Shown: positions 6,110 through 13,099 of the stretch, one piece after another | Layout of the letters: each line of letters opens with the position of its first letter | How positions within the stretch are numbered: position 1 is the first letter of the stretch | NCBI GenBank assembly: GCA_035629935.1 | Contig: DASQLQ010000037.1 | Coordinates: forward strand, 1 to 24,316 | Source of the DNA: DASQLQ01 sp035629935 | GTDB lineage: Bacteria; Actinomycetota; CADDZG01; WHSQ01 | Reading direction: 5' to 3' | Length of the DNA stretch: 24,316 nucleotides | Translations under genes and position numbers: made by a program | Notes under the pieces: generated by a model | What the model was told of the DNA's origin: nothing | Seen by the model: only the letters and a program-made list of their open reading frames with translations | The model's database searches: none

Positions 6110-6130
6110 CTTGCCTCCAGTCCAATGGTG

Positions 6131-6149
6131 GGGTCGGCCCCTCCGACCC
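6131..6149 (-). promoter_or_regulatory. Hairpin in the presumed bldC leader
   Basis: GGGTCGG and CCGACCC form a perfect 7-bp stem around a 5-base loop that reads AGGGG on the bldC strand. The hairpin ends about 13 bases before the GGAGG ribosome-binding site. It could modulate translation or be an operator. No known riboswitch consensus is apparent. Confidence 0.4.
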
Positions 6150-6207
6150 ATCTGTTTACGGCTCAAAACGCTCATTTGCCGTACTTGAGCATCATCGACC
6201 GATAAAG

Positions 6208-6282
6208 CCCTGTCTGAGAATGGCTAGATAGGGTCATTTTGGGCGTTTTGATGACTACGGTTTCCTAGTTAGGGACAACTAG
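6208..6282. repeat. Cluster of short palindromes in the bldC upstream region
   Basis: CCCTGTCT/AGATAGGG (6208-6215, 6226-6233) pairs over eight positions with one G-T. CTAGTT/AACTAG (6265-6270, 6277-6282) is a perfect 6-bp inverted repeat, overlapped by a TTAGGGAC/GTCCTAA inverted pair. This stretch is more AT-rich than its surroundings. It is a plausible regulator-binding region for bldC; no promoter boxes could be assigned with confidence. Confidence 0.4.
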
Positions 6283-6294
6283 TCCTAAAAGGAG

Positions 6295-6313
6295 AAAAAG
6301 GGACATTTCCCTT
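6295..6313 (-). terminator. Intrinsic terminator of the uncharacterised gene upstream of bldC
   Basis: On the minus strand AAGGGA-AATG-TCCCTT forms a 6-bp stem running into a T-tract (TTTTT overlapping the stem base, then CTCC and TTTT). It lies about 30 bases past the stop of the gene at 6343. Confidence 0.55.
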
Positions 6314-6342
6314 GCTCCGCTTCAGTTTGCTCCCCGCGGCCC

Positions 6343-7155
6343 TTAGTTGATTACCTCTTGGGCTCTGACCTCGGTCCACCGATCGGTGAGGGTCGAGAAC
6401 AACCGGCCGGCCTTCAGAACGTCCCCCGCCTCGAGTGCCTCGAGGCACGTCGCCACCTCGCCGGCGGAGCGATCCTCCAGCAGATCCTCGTCGCCGAACA
6501 TCGTGGCCACGCTTGCGTAGTCGAGCTCCAACAGACCATCAGCTCGGAAGTCCTCCAACCACTCGACCAGCTCGCGAACGGCTCCGGTAACCGATTCGTC
6601 GATCCAGCTGTTCTCGAGGATCGTAAGAGCGTTGCGCAAGCGGAGGTTCGCCTCCTGCAAGCGGGTCTCGTAACGGATCCGGAGCCCATCTTTGTCCTCG
6701 GTGAGGATCCGCTCGGAGTCATCGAATGCCGCGAACCACCTAAGGGGGACGTGCCAGTTCGCGTGGAGGATGTGCGACTTCACGTCGGGGTGCTGTTCGC
6801 CGAGGGTCGCCAACTCGTGAGCCGCCCGTCTCGCTTCTTCCTCGGGCACGAATGCCTCGGCCACCTCCTCGGGGATGCTGTTGCGGAACGCCAGCAGGCC
6901 CGCCAGCATCCTCAGTCGGGTGCGCCACGGACAAACGAGGACCTGGTCACCCACTCGACGAACGAATGCCCCTTGAGTACCACCGACGATGGGCGGGTTG
7001 TCCGGCAACGCCGCCGACAAAAGCCACCGGCGCGCAGCAAAAACCTCGCGTACCTCGCTCTCGGCGGACGGCGCGATCCAGTGGTCGCGTTCCTCTTCCG
7101 AGAAAGCGTCTACCGGCTGATACACACGTAGGTAGGCGGTCTTGATCACGCACAC
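6343..7155 (-). CDS. Uncharacterised protein between bldC and the leucine/valine dehydrogenase
   Basis: This is a protein of about 270 residues with no signal peptide or membrane segment, rich in Glu, Arg, Leu and Ala. Features visible: an N-terminal TAYLRVYQPVDAF strand, a WIAPSAESEVREVFAARRWLL segment, a Trp-containing stretch (HILHANWHVPLRWFAAFDDSERIL) near the middle, and a long helical C-terminal half with repeated acidic Leu/Glu patterns. I do not recognise a domain and assign no function. The start is GTG at 7155 or GTG at 7149; neither has a strong ribosome-binding site. It is followed by an intrinsic terminator and then bldC, and is divergent from the dehydrogenase operon with about 110 bases between them. 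An unknown gene sits in the same place next to bldC in Streptomyces (from memory), so it may be a conserved neighbour. Confidence 0.75.
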   Translation of the reverse strand: MCVIKTAYLRVYQPVDAFSEEERDHWIAPSAESEVREVFAARRWLLSAALPDNPPIVGGTQGAFVRRVGDQVLVCPWRTRLRMLAGLLAFRNSIPEEVAEAFVPEEEARRAAHELATLGEQHPDVKSHILHANWHVPLRWFAAFDDSERILTEDKDGLRIRYETRLQEANLRLRNALTILENSWIDESVTGAVRELVEWLEDFRADGLLELDYASVATMFGDEDLLEDRSAGEVATCLEALEAGDVLKAGRLFSTLTDRWTEVRAQEVIN

Positions 7156-7205
7156 ATGGTACCGACGCGTGGCCTGGCCCGCCTGGCAAAGCGAAGCGGT
7201 ACCAT
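7156..7205. promoter_or_regulatory. 9-bp inverted repeat in the divergent promoter region
   Basis: ATGGTACCG (7156-7164) and CGGTACCAT (7197-7205) are perfect reverse complements with 32 bases between, each containing the GGTACC palindrome. They lie between the start of the minus-strand unknown gene and the start of the dehydrogenase operon at 7265. Two symmetric half-sites at this spacing suit a regulator binding two turns or three apart, or DNA looping, and could control both directions. Confidence 0.5.
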
Positions 7206-7264
7206 CGTTGTCTTACCTATTCTTGTTGGTCACGCTTCCGGCCAAGTCAAAGGGGACCAGGCTA

Positions 7265-8359
7265 ATGAGCGGCGTTTTCGAGTTCATACGTGACGGTGGT
7301 TACGAGCAGGTCGTTTTCTGCTCAGACGATCAATCGGGATTGCGAGCCATCATCGCGATCCATTCGACTGCATTGGGGCCGGCCCTTGGAGGGACGCGCT
7401 TCTATCCGTACGAGAGCGAAGAAGAAGCACTCGTCGACGTCCTGAGGTTGTCGAAGGGGATGACGTACAAAGCCGCGGCGGCCGGCCTCGACCTCGGCGG
7501 CGGCAAGGGCGTGATCATCGGCGACCCGAAACGGATCAAGACCGAAGAGCTGTTGCGTGCATACGGACGATTCGTAGAGACGTTGGGAGGCCGCTACATC
7601 ACGGCCGAGGACGTCGGTACCGCTCTCGAAGACATGGACGTCGTTAAGCGAGAATCGCGGTGGGTTACCGGTTGCTCGAACACTTACGGCGGCTCGGGGG
7701 ACCCTTCGCCCGTCACCGCCTACGGCGTGATGATGGGGATCAAGGCCTGCCTCCTCGAAGTATTCGGAACCAACGACCTCAAAGGCAGGACGATCGCACT
7801 ACAGGGTGTCGGCAAAGTCGGGCATGCGCTCTGCGGTTACCTGGTCAAAGAAGGCGCAAAGGTGACCATCGGCGACATCGATGTGGACAACCTCGCGCGC
7901 GCCGTCGCCGACTACGGGGTCGAAACGCTGCCGCTCAGCGAAGTCCACAAGCAGGAAGCCGATGTCTTCGCCCCGTGCGCGCTCGGAGGCGGCATCAACG
8001 ACGACACGATCTCGGAGTTCCGGTGCAAGATCATCGCCGGGGCCGCCAACAACCAGCTCGCCCGCGAGGAGCATGGCGACAAGCTACGCGACCTCGGCAT
8101 CCTCTATGCGCCCGACTTCGTGATCAACGCCGGCGGTTTGATCAACGTCGAGGACGAGCTCAGGGGATACGACCGGGCTCGGGCTCTCGCTCGCGTCGAG
8201 GGCATCTACAAGCAGCTCCAGCTGATCTTCACGATGGCGCGGGAACGTGGCTCATCGACCGCGCAGGCGGCGCTGGACCATGCAGAAGAGCGGATCCGCA
8301 AGATCAGCCGTATCCGTCTGGTGCGGGTAACGGAATTCGGCCCGCTCTCAACTCACTGA
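7265..8359 (+). CDS. Leucine/valine dehydrogenase (Glu/Leu/Phe/Val dehydrogenase family)
   Basis: This 364-residue NAD-dependent enzyme oxidatively deaminates branched-chain amino acids to 2-oxoacids. Motifs: GPALGGTRFYPY (38-49), SKGMTYKAAAAGLDLGGGKGVIIGDP (63-88) with the two catalytic lysines at 69 and 81, ITAEDVGT (112-119, catalytic Asp116), GDPSPVTAYGV (145-155), NAD fold LQGVGKVG (179-186), and APCALGGGINDDTI and GAANNQL. The GDPSPVTAYGV segment matches leucine/valine rather than phenylalanine dehydrogenases, whose equivalent differs. The ATG at 7265 begins the family-conserved sequence and is preceded by AAGGGGA. A frame open from 7142 would add 41 residues without family resemblance. 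It is the first gene of an operon with the branched-chain 2-oxoacid dehydrogenase genes, which supports the substrate call. Streptomyces vdh occupies the same place near bldC. Confidence 0.9.
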   Translation: MSGVFEFIRDGGYEQVVFCSDDQSGLRAIIAIHSTALGPALGGTRFYPYESEEEALVDVLRLSKGMTYKAAAAGLDLGGGKGVIIGDPKRIKTEELLRAYGRFVETLGGRYITAEDVGTALEDMDVVKRESRWVTGCSNTYGGSGDPSPVTAYGVMMGIKACLLEVFGTNDLKGRTIALQGVGKVGHALCGYLVKEGAKVTIGDIDVDNLARAVADYGVETLPLSEVHKQEADVFAPCALGGGINDDTISEFRCKIIAGAANNQLAREEHGDKLRDLGILYAPDFVINAGGLINVEDELRGYDRARALARVEGIYKQLQLIFTMARERGSSTAQAALDHAEERIRKISRIRLVRVTEFGPLSTH

Positions 8360-8369
8360 TCGCGATCAC

Positions 8370-9458
8370 ATGAGCGAGCTTCTGAGGGTCATCGGGAACG
8401 GTTCGGATATGCCCGACAACGCCGTTCCGGATGGGCTGAACGACAAAGATCTAGTCGAGTTGTTCCGCTGGTTGGTGTTGCTGCGTACGTTCGACGAACG
8501 CGCGGTCGCATTGCAACGTCAGGGCCGCATCGGCACCTATGCGCTCTACTGGGGTGAAGAAGGCACACAGGCCGGCGCGCTGTATGCGCTCGACGATGCC
8601 GACTGGGTGTTTCCCTCCTATCGACAGAATGCGATCGGGATCCTGCGTGGGGTGCCGGCTTCGACCGTCCTTGCCTGGTGGCGAGGTCATGGGGGCAAGC
8701 ACGGATTCTGGAACCCCAGAGAGCACCGCGTTGCGCCGATCTGCGTCCCGATAGCGACGCAGCTGCCGCACGCGATGGGACTTAGTTGGGCGGCGAAGAT
8801 CAGACACCAACCAACGGCGGCGCTGACGTGGTTCGGCGACGGCGCCACCTCGGAGGGCGACTTCCACGAAGCGCTGAACTTCGCATCGGTGTTCAAGACG
8901 GCAACGATCTTCTTCTGCGTCAACAACCAGTGGGCGATCTCGACTCCGTTGTCGAAGCAGATGGCCACGAAAACGATCGCCGAGAAGGCTGCTGCTTACG
9001 CAATGCCGAGCGTCCGGGTCGACGGCTTCGACCCGATCGCTTGCTGGAAGGCAACGAGAGATGCTCTGGATCGCGCACGAGCCGGGGAAGGCCCGACCTT
9101 GATCGAGGCTTTCTGCTACCGACTGATGCCACACGGTACGGCCGACGACCCGCGCTTGTACCGAGATGAGGCCGAGACCGAGAAGTGGAAGCCGCTCGAG
9201 CCGGTTGGTCGCATGAGCGCGTTCCTCAAGCGCATCGGCGTGCTCGACGACGCGGCCGAGGAGCAGATCCGGGCCGAGGCGAAGCAATCGATCGCAACTG
9301 CAGTTACCGACATGGAAGCGATCGAGCAAGCCGGCTTCGAGGTCCTCTTCGACGACGTCTACGCGTCGGGACGGCCGTGGAACTTCGACGAGCAGCTAGA
9401 GGAATTGAAAGAAGTCGAGCGTCGTCCTGAGGTAAAGCCGACGGGACCTCCGGAATGA
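8370..9458 (+). CDS. bkdA: Branched-chain 2-oxoacid dehydrogenase E1 alpha subunit
   Basis: This 362-residue subunit provides half of the thiamine-diphosphate-dependent decarboxylase (E1). The TPP motif GDGATSEGDFHEALNFA begins at 156 and ends with FCVNNQWAIS (Asn185-Asn186). WGEEGTQAGAL and FPSYRQNAIG (81-90) are E1alpha marks. The loop YRLMPHGTADDPRLYR near 248-263 is the region equivalent to the phosphorylated loop of eukaryotic E1alpha. It starts at ATG ten bases after the dehydrogenase stop and ends in a four-base overlap with E1beta (ATGA), so the pair is coupled. A pyruvate dehydrogenase E1 is the alternative, but the amino-acid dehydrogenase upstream favours branched-chain substrates. 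Confidence 0.9.
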   Translation: MSELLRVIGNGSDMPDNAVPDGLNDKDLVELFRWLVLLRTFDERAVALQRQGRIGTYALYWGEEGTQAGALYALDDADWVFPSYRQNAIGILRGVPASTVLAWWRGHGGKHGFWNPREHRVAPICVPIATQLPHAMGLSWAAKIRHQPTAALTWFGDGATSEGDFHEALNFASVFKTATIFFCVNNQWAISTPLSKQMATKTIAEKAAAYAMPSVRVDGFDPIACWKATRDALDRARAGEGPTLIEAFCYRLMPHGTADDPRLYRDEAETEKWKPLEPVGRMSAFLKRIGVLDDAAEEQIRAEAKQSIATAVTDMEAIEQAGFEVLFDDVYASGRPWNFDEQLEELKEVERRPEVKPTGPPE

Positions 9459-10462
9459 CCGAACTCAACATGGTGGACGCGCTTAACAAGGGTCTGCATC
9501 AAGCGATGGAGGCAGACGACCGGGTCGTAGTCCTCGGCGAGGACGTCGCTCAGACAGGTGGCGTGTTCCGCGTCACCGCCGGACTGAAGGACAAGTTCGG
9601 AGAGGACCGGGTGGTCGACACCCCTCTCGCGGAAGCAGGCATCGTCGGCGCTGCCATCGGAATGGCGGTCTATGGATTGTTGCCCGTCGTCGAGATCCAG
9701 TTCGACGTCTTCGTTTACCCGAGCTTCGAACAGATCGTCGTGCACGCGGCCCGTTATGCGTGGCGGACCCGAGGTGAAGTACCGGCTTCGATCGTGATCC
9801 GCATCCCGTTCGGAGGTGGCGTCCGGGCCCCCGAGCTCCACTCCGATTCGCCGGAGGCTCTCTTCGCCCACGTGCCGGGTCTCAAGGTGGTCTGCCCCAC
9901 GACCCCTGCGGATGCAAGAGACATGCTGGTCGCAGCGATCGCAGATCCCGACCCGGTAATCTTCATGGAACCGAAGCGCATCTACCGAGCCGGGAAACAA
10001 GAGGTGCCCGACGAGCTGCCCTTCACCTTCGGCAATGGGAGCGGCACGCCTCATGAGCTTCTGTCGAAGGCGCGGATAGCGCGCGAGGGCTCCGACCTCG
10101 CGATGATCACCTACGGTCCGACGCTCCCGTTGAGCCTCGAAGCAGCAGAGAAGCTCAGCGAGGAGGGGATCGAGGCACGAGTCGTCGACCTTCGCTCCCT
10201 TTTCCCGCTCGATGTCGAAACGATCGTGGAATCGGCTTCGAAGTGTGGGCGTGCGATGGTCATCCACGAGGCCCCTCGCAATGCTGGCCTGGGGGCCGAA
10301 GTCTCGAGCCTCATCCACGAACGAGCAATGTTGGATCTCGAAGCACCGGTGGGCCGTGTAACCGGGTTCGACGTCCCGTTCCCCCAATTCATCAACGAAG
10401 ACGATTACCTGCCCTCCGTGGATCGAATCCTCCTGGGTGCCCGCAAAGTCCTGGATTTCTGA
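9455..10462 (+). CDS. bkdB: Branched-chain 2-oxoacid dehydrogenase E1 beta subunit
   Basis: This 335-residue E1 beta partner starts at an ATG overlapping the E1alpha stop. Family marks are VVVLGEDVAQTGGVFRVT (24-41), DTPLAEAGIVGAAIGMA, IQFDVFVYPSFEQIV, and IRIPFGGGVRAPELHSDSPEALFAHVPGLKVV in the region that shapes the active site. The C-terminal transketolase-type domain includes VVDLRSLFPLDVETI and HEAPRNAGLGAEV. Between the two domains, FTFGNGSGTPHELL appears about ten residues longer than the usual short linker. The stop overlaps the E2 start by one base. Together with E1alpha it decarboxylates 2-oxoisovalerate and related acids and hands the acyl group to the lipoyl arm of E2. Confidence 0.9.
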   Translation: MTELNMVDALNKGLHQAMEADDRVVVLGEDVAQTGGVFRVTAGLKDKFGEDRVVDTPLAEAGIVGAAIGMAVYGLLPVVEIQFDVFVYPSFEQIVVHAARYAWRTRGEVPASIVIRIPFGGGVRAPELHSDSPEALFAHVPGLKVVCPTTPADARDMLVAAIADPDPVIFMEPKRIYRAGKQEVPDELPFTFGNGSGTPHELLSKARIAREGSDLAMITYGPTLPLSLEAAEKLSEEGIEARVVDLRSLFPLDVETIVESASKCGRAMVIHEAPRNAGLGAEVSSLIHERAMLDLEAPVGRVTGFDVPFPQFINEDDYLPSVDRILLGARKVLDF

Positions 10463-11691
10463 TGCCAGATTTCAAACTCCCCGACCTCGGCGAAGGCGTG
10501 ACCGAAGCCGAGATCGACAAATGGTTAGTCAAAGAAGGCGACACTCTCAACGAGGACGACCCACTCGTCGAAGTGATCACGGACAAAGCTTCGGCCGAGA
10601 TCCCGTCCCCGTACGCCGGACTCGTTACGAAGATCCACGTCCAAGCGGGCGACGTCGTGCCAGTTGGAACCGTGTTGGTGTCCATCGGCGAATCCTCTGA
10701 CTCGGAACGGCCTGCGGGCGGCGACCGCCCCTCCCTAAGCTCAGACAGTCCTCGGGACGCGGCGGGTTCGCCCGCTGCGTCCCTGCGGAACTCGCCGGAA
10801 GGGGGATCGCCGTCCTCAGCCGGTGCGGAATCCGTTAAAGCCATGCCCCCAGTGCGAAAACTCGCGAGGGAGCTTGGCGTCGACATTTCAGCGATTACTC
10901 CCTCGGGGCCTGACGGCCGGGTTACTCGCGAAGACGTCGAGGCTTTCGCCGGGGACGGCGATGGCGAGGCTTTCGTTGCTTCGGTCGGTTCGGAGGGCGA
11001 GCGCCGGGAGCCTTATCGAGGGGTGCGGCGGCTTATTGGCGAGCGGATGAGTCAGGCCCATCGGGTCGTTCCGCCGGTTACCCATGTCGAGGAGTGCGAC
11101 GTCACCGAGTTGGAAGCGACTCGGAAGATGGCCAACGAGCGAGCGCCCGACGAGCCACGGTTGACGTTCCTGCCGTTCATCATCAAAGCGGTGGTTCAGG
11201 GGCTGAAGGATCATCCCGCCGTGAATGCTTCTCTAGACGAGCGTGCGGGAGAGATCGTCTACCACGGGCGCTACGACATCGGCGTGGCGGTCGATACCCC
11301 CGCAGGGTTGACCGTCCCGGTCATCAAGGACGCAGATCAGAAGCGACTGCGCGTAATCGCCTCCGAGATCGATCGTCTTGCGAAAGCGGCACGCGAGGGA
11401 TCGTTGAAGGCGGACGAATTACGGGGCGGGACGTTCACCGTCACCAGCCCGGGACCGTTCGGTGGATTGATGGCAACGCCGATCGTGTTCCATCCTCAGT
11501 CGGCGATCCTCGGCGTGCATCGCGCAACGGATCGCCCGGTCGTGCGGAACGGTCAGATCGTCATCCGCAAGATGATGAATCTGTCGATCACGTTCGACCA
11601 CCGGATCCTCGACGGGATGACCGCAGCCAAGTTCGTGCTCGACGTGGTCAACCTGCTGGAGCACCCCGCCGTGATCGCCCTCGAGGCCTAG
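10462..11691 (+). CDS. bkdC: Branched-chain 2-oxoacid dehydrogenase E2 (dihydrolipoyl acyltransferase)
   Basis: This 409-residue protein has one lipoyl domain (1-76, lipoylated Lys42 in ITDKASAEIPSP), a Ser/Pro/Gly-rich linker (77-126), a peripheral-subunit-binding domain (MPPVRKLARELGVDISAITPSGPDGRVTREDVE, 128-160) and a catalytic acyltransferase core ending in DHRILDG (His380, Asp384). It accepts the acyl group from E1 and passes it to CoA. The TDKAS...EIPSP lipoyl context is of the branched-chain type. The ATG shares one base with the E1beta stop. Linker residues about 87-117 are encoded by a long imperfect palindrome (see the repeat entry), which looks like an insertion tolerated in a flexible region. 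No E3 gene follows. The gene is convergent with the MOSC gene, 17 bases away, with no visible terminator. Confidence 0.92.
   Translation: MPDFKLPDLGEGVTEAEIDKWLVKEGDTLNEDDPLVEVITDKASAEIPSPYAGLVTKIHVQAGDVVPVGTVLVSIGESSDSERPAGGDRPSLSSDSPRDAAGSPAASLRNSPEGGSPSSAGAESVKAMPPVRKLARELGVDISAITPSGPDGRVTREDVEAFAGDGDGEAFVASVGSEGERREPYRGVRRLIGERMSQAHRVVPPVTHVEECDVTELEATRKMANERAPDEPRLTFLPFIIKAVVQGLKDHPAVNASLDERAGEIVYHGRYDIGVAVDTPAGLTVPVIKDADQKRLRVIASEIDRLAKAAREGSLKADELRGGTFTVTSPGPFGGLMATPIVFHPQSAILGVHRATDRPVVRNGQIVIRKMMNLSITFDHRILDGMTAAKFVLDVVNLLEHPAVIALEA
10720..10811. repeat. Long imperfect palindrome inside the E2 linker
   Basis: A 92-base stretch with nested inverted repeats. The outer arms are GGCGACCGCCCCTCCC (10720-10735) and GGAAGGGGGATCGCC (10797-10811), which pair imperfectly. 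The inner hairpin at 10754-10783 has a 13-bp stem (one G-T pair) closing a TTCG loop. A second small hairpin GGGCGG-CGA-CCGCCC lies at 10716-10730. The stretch reads in frame as a Ser/Pro/Gly/Ala linker. This is the form expected of a small palindromic repeat element inserted in a coding region, although other copies cannot be checked here. Confidence 0.55.
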
Positions 11692-11708
11692 GCCACTCAC
11701 TACACCGG

Positions 11709-12173
11709 TTAGATGGAGATGGGGGCGCCGACGGTGATCGTTCCGTCGGAAACGATCTCGGCCCGGAGGCCGCCGCGGTGGATCAAAGCTTTCTTCACGC
11801 CCGGTTCCGTCAATCCCTCGAGGTAAGTGCACGGCTCACAAAGCTTGACGCCGCGCATACGAACGTCACCGACCGTGAACTCTTTGTCGACGAGGTGATT
11901 CAGGGCAACTCCTGTCGTCACGATGTTGCGTCTCGGATCGCCCTCCGCTAGATCCACGTCGTAGGAGCGGTTCGCAGCGTCGATGGCCTCCTTCTCGATG
12001 AGGGTGACGGCACGGCTCTCGTCCCACTTGCGGCCGAACGTCCCCGAGCCGCCTTTGAAGTACCGATCGCCGACCAAGCCGAGGCCGGCCTTCGCCTCGA
12101 CTTCCTGAATACCCGTCAGGGGAGCTTCGCGGTCACCACCGACGAAGATCGCGTGCACCCGGGCTGTGCTCAT
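11709..12173 (-). CDS. MOSC-domain protein
   Basis: This 154-residue protein resembles the single-domain MOSC family: GLVGDRYFKGGSGTFGRKWDESRAVTLIEKEAI (32-64), DPRRNIVTTGVALNHLV (79-95), and LCEPCTYLEG (111-120), where Cys112 or Cys115 sits at the usual MOSC cysteine. MOSC domains occur in molybdenum-cofactor sulfurases and in mARC/YiiM-type reductases, and bind sulfur or molybdopterin. The substrate here is unknown. The ATG at 12173 overlaps the stop of the fumarylacetoacetase-family gene by four bases (ATGA), so translation is coupled to tyrosine catabolism. A reading from 12410 runs through the upstream gene in another frame and is rejected. Confidence 0.85.
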   Translation of the reverse strand: MSTARVHAIFVGGDREAPLTGIQEVEAKAGLGLVGDRYFKGGSGTFGRKWDESRAVTLIEKEAIDAANRSYDVDLAEGDPRRNIVTTGVALNHLVDKEFTVGDVRMRGVKLCEPCTYLEGLTEPGVKKALIHRGGLRAEIVSDGTITVGAPISI

Positions 12174-13096
12174 TCGCCAAATGTATCGCGAGGGCGATCG
12201 CCGATCGTGTTGCGCAGTACGCCGATGCGCTCGATCTCGAGCTCGACGACGTCGCCCGGTTCGAGGAACCGGTCGAGGTCCAAGCCGCAACACCCCCCGG
12301 GGGTTCCGGACCCGTAGACGTCGCCGGGCCACACGTCCTCCGAGCGGGAGACGTGCGCCAGCATGTCGGCCCACTTCCAATGGATGGACGACGAACGTGC
12401 ACGACCCCACTCCTCGCCGTTCACCCGACAGATCATCTCGAGGTCCGGCTCCGTTCCGACTTCATCGGCCGTCACGATGCAGGGACCGAACGAGTTGGCA
12501 AAGTCCTTGCCCTTCCCGGGTCCCAGCCACGCAGTTACCTCGCGCGCCTGGATGTCCCGCGCCGAGAAGTCATTGAAGATAGTGAAGCCGAACACCATCG
12601 AAGGCGCGTCCTCGGTCGACAGATCGCGTGCTCGCCGGCCGACCACCATCGCCAGCTCGAGCTCGAGGTCCAGCTTGTTCGTGTAGCTCGGCCAGGGACA
12701 GGGATCGTCGGGGCCGATCAGCGAGCGGTGATTGCCTTTGTAGTAGATCGGCGCCTCGAACCAGTAATCGGGGATCGGAGTCCCGCGGCGTTGTGCCCCT
12801 CTGCGCACGTGATCCTCGAACGCAAGGAAGTCACGTAACGACGGCACCCGATCGAACGGACATAGCCACCGCATACCTGCGACCTGAGGACCGTTCGATG
12901 CTTCAGCGATCGAGGCAACCTCCTGCCACACGCTGGGTCCGGCTTCGATGAGTGCGAGCGTGGACCGCAAGAACGGCTCGTCGTCGCCTCCTGCGTCGAG
13001 CCACGCTGCATCCAGCTCGATCGGCGAGCGGCCCGGCGCTGCAACGGCGAGCCTGGCTCGCCCATGGGCCGGGTCTGCGTAACGAAAGATACGCAA
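12170..13096 (-). CDS. Fumarylacetoacetase-family hydrolase
   Basis: This 308-residue protein has the FAH fold. DFLAFEDHVRRG gives an Asp89-x6-His96 pair equivalent to the metal Asp and catalytic His of mammalian FAH. LDLELELAMVVG carries the metal Glu145 and Glu147. FGFTIFNDFSARDIQ carries Asp176. GSGTPGGCCGLDLDRFLEPGDVVELE is the C-terminal core. In this operon it should cleave fumarylacetoacetate to fumarate and acetoacetate. Because maleylacetoacetate isomerase is absent, it could instead act on maleylacetoacetate or a related 2-oxoacid. It starts at TTG (13096), three bases after the hmgA stop, with no strong ribosome-binding site, so it depends on coupling with hmgA. It ends in a four-base overlap with the MOSC gene. 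Confidence 0.87.
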   Translation of the reverse strand: MRIFRYADPAHGRARLAVAAPGRSPIELDAAWLDAGGDDEPFLRSTLALIEAGPSVWQEVASIAEASNGPQVAGMRWLCPFDRVPSLRDFLAFEDHVRRGAQRRGTPIPDYWFEAPIYYKGNHRSLIGPDDPCPWPSYTNKLDLELELAMVVGRRARDLSTEDAPSMVFGFTIFNDFSARDIQAREVTAWLGPGKGKDFANSFGPCIVTADEVGTEPDLEMICRVNGEEWGRARSSSIHWKWADMLAHVSRSEDVWPGDVYGSGTPGGCCGLDLDRFLEPGDVVELEIERIGVLRNTIGDRPRDTFGE

Positions 13097-13099
13097 GAG

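Noticed and set aside
7265..8359. Phenylalanine dehydrogenase as the identity of the amino-acid dehydrogenase
   Set aside because: The tyrosine-degradation genes nearby made this attractive, but the GDPSPVTAYGV segment and the following bkd genes fit a leucine/valine dehydrogenase better.
8451..9329. Minus-strand open frame of 292 codons
   Set aside because: It is antisense to the E1alpha gene, which has a clear TPP motif; the translation is Arg/His-rich, typical of an antisense frame in GC-rich DNA.
9359..10387. Minus-strand open frame of 342 codons
   Set aside because: It is antisense to E1beta and shows no domain; E1beta is unmistakable on the other strand.
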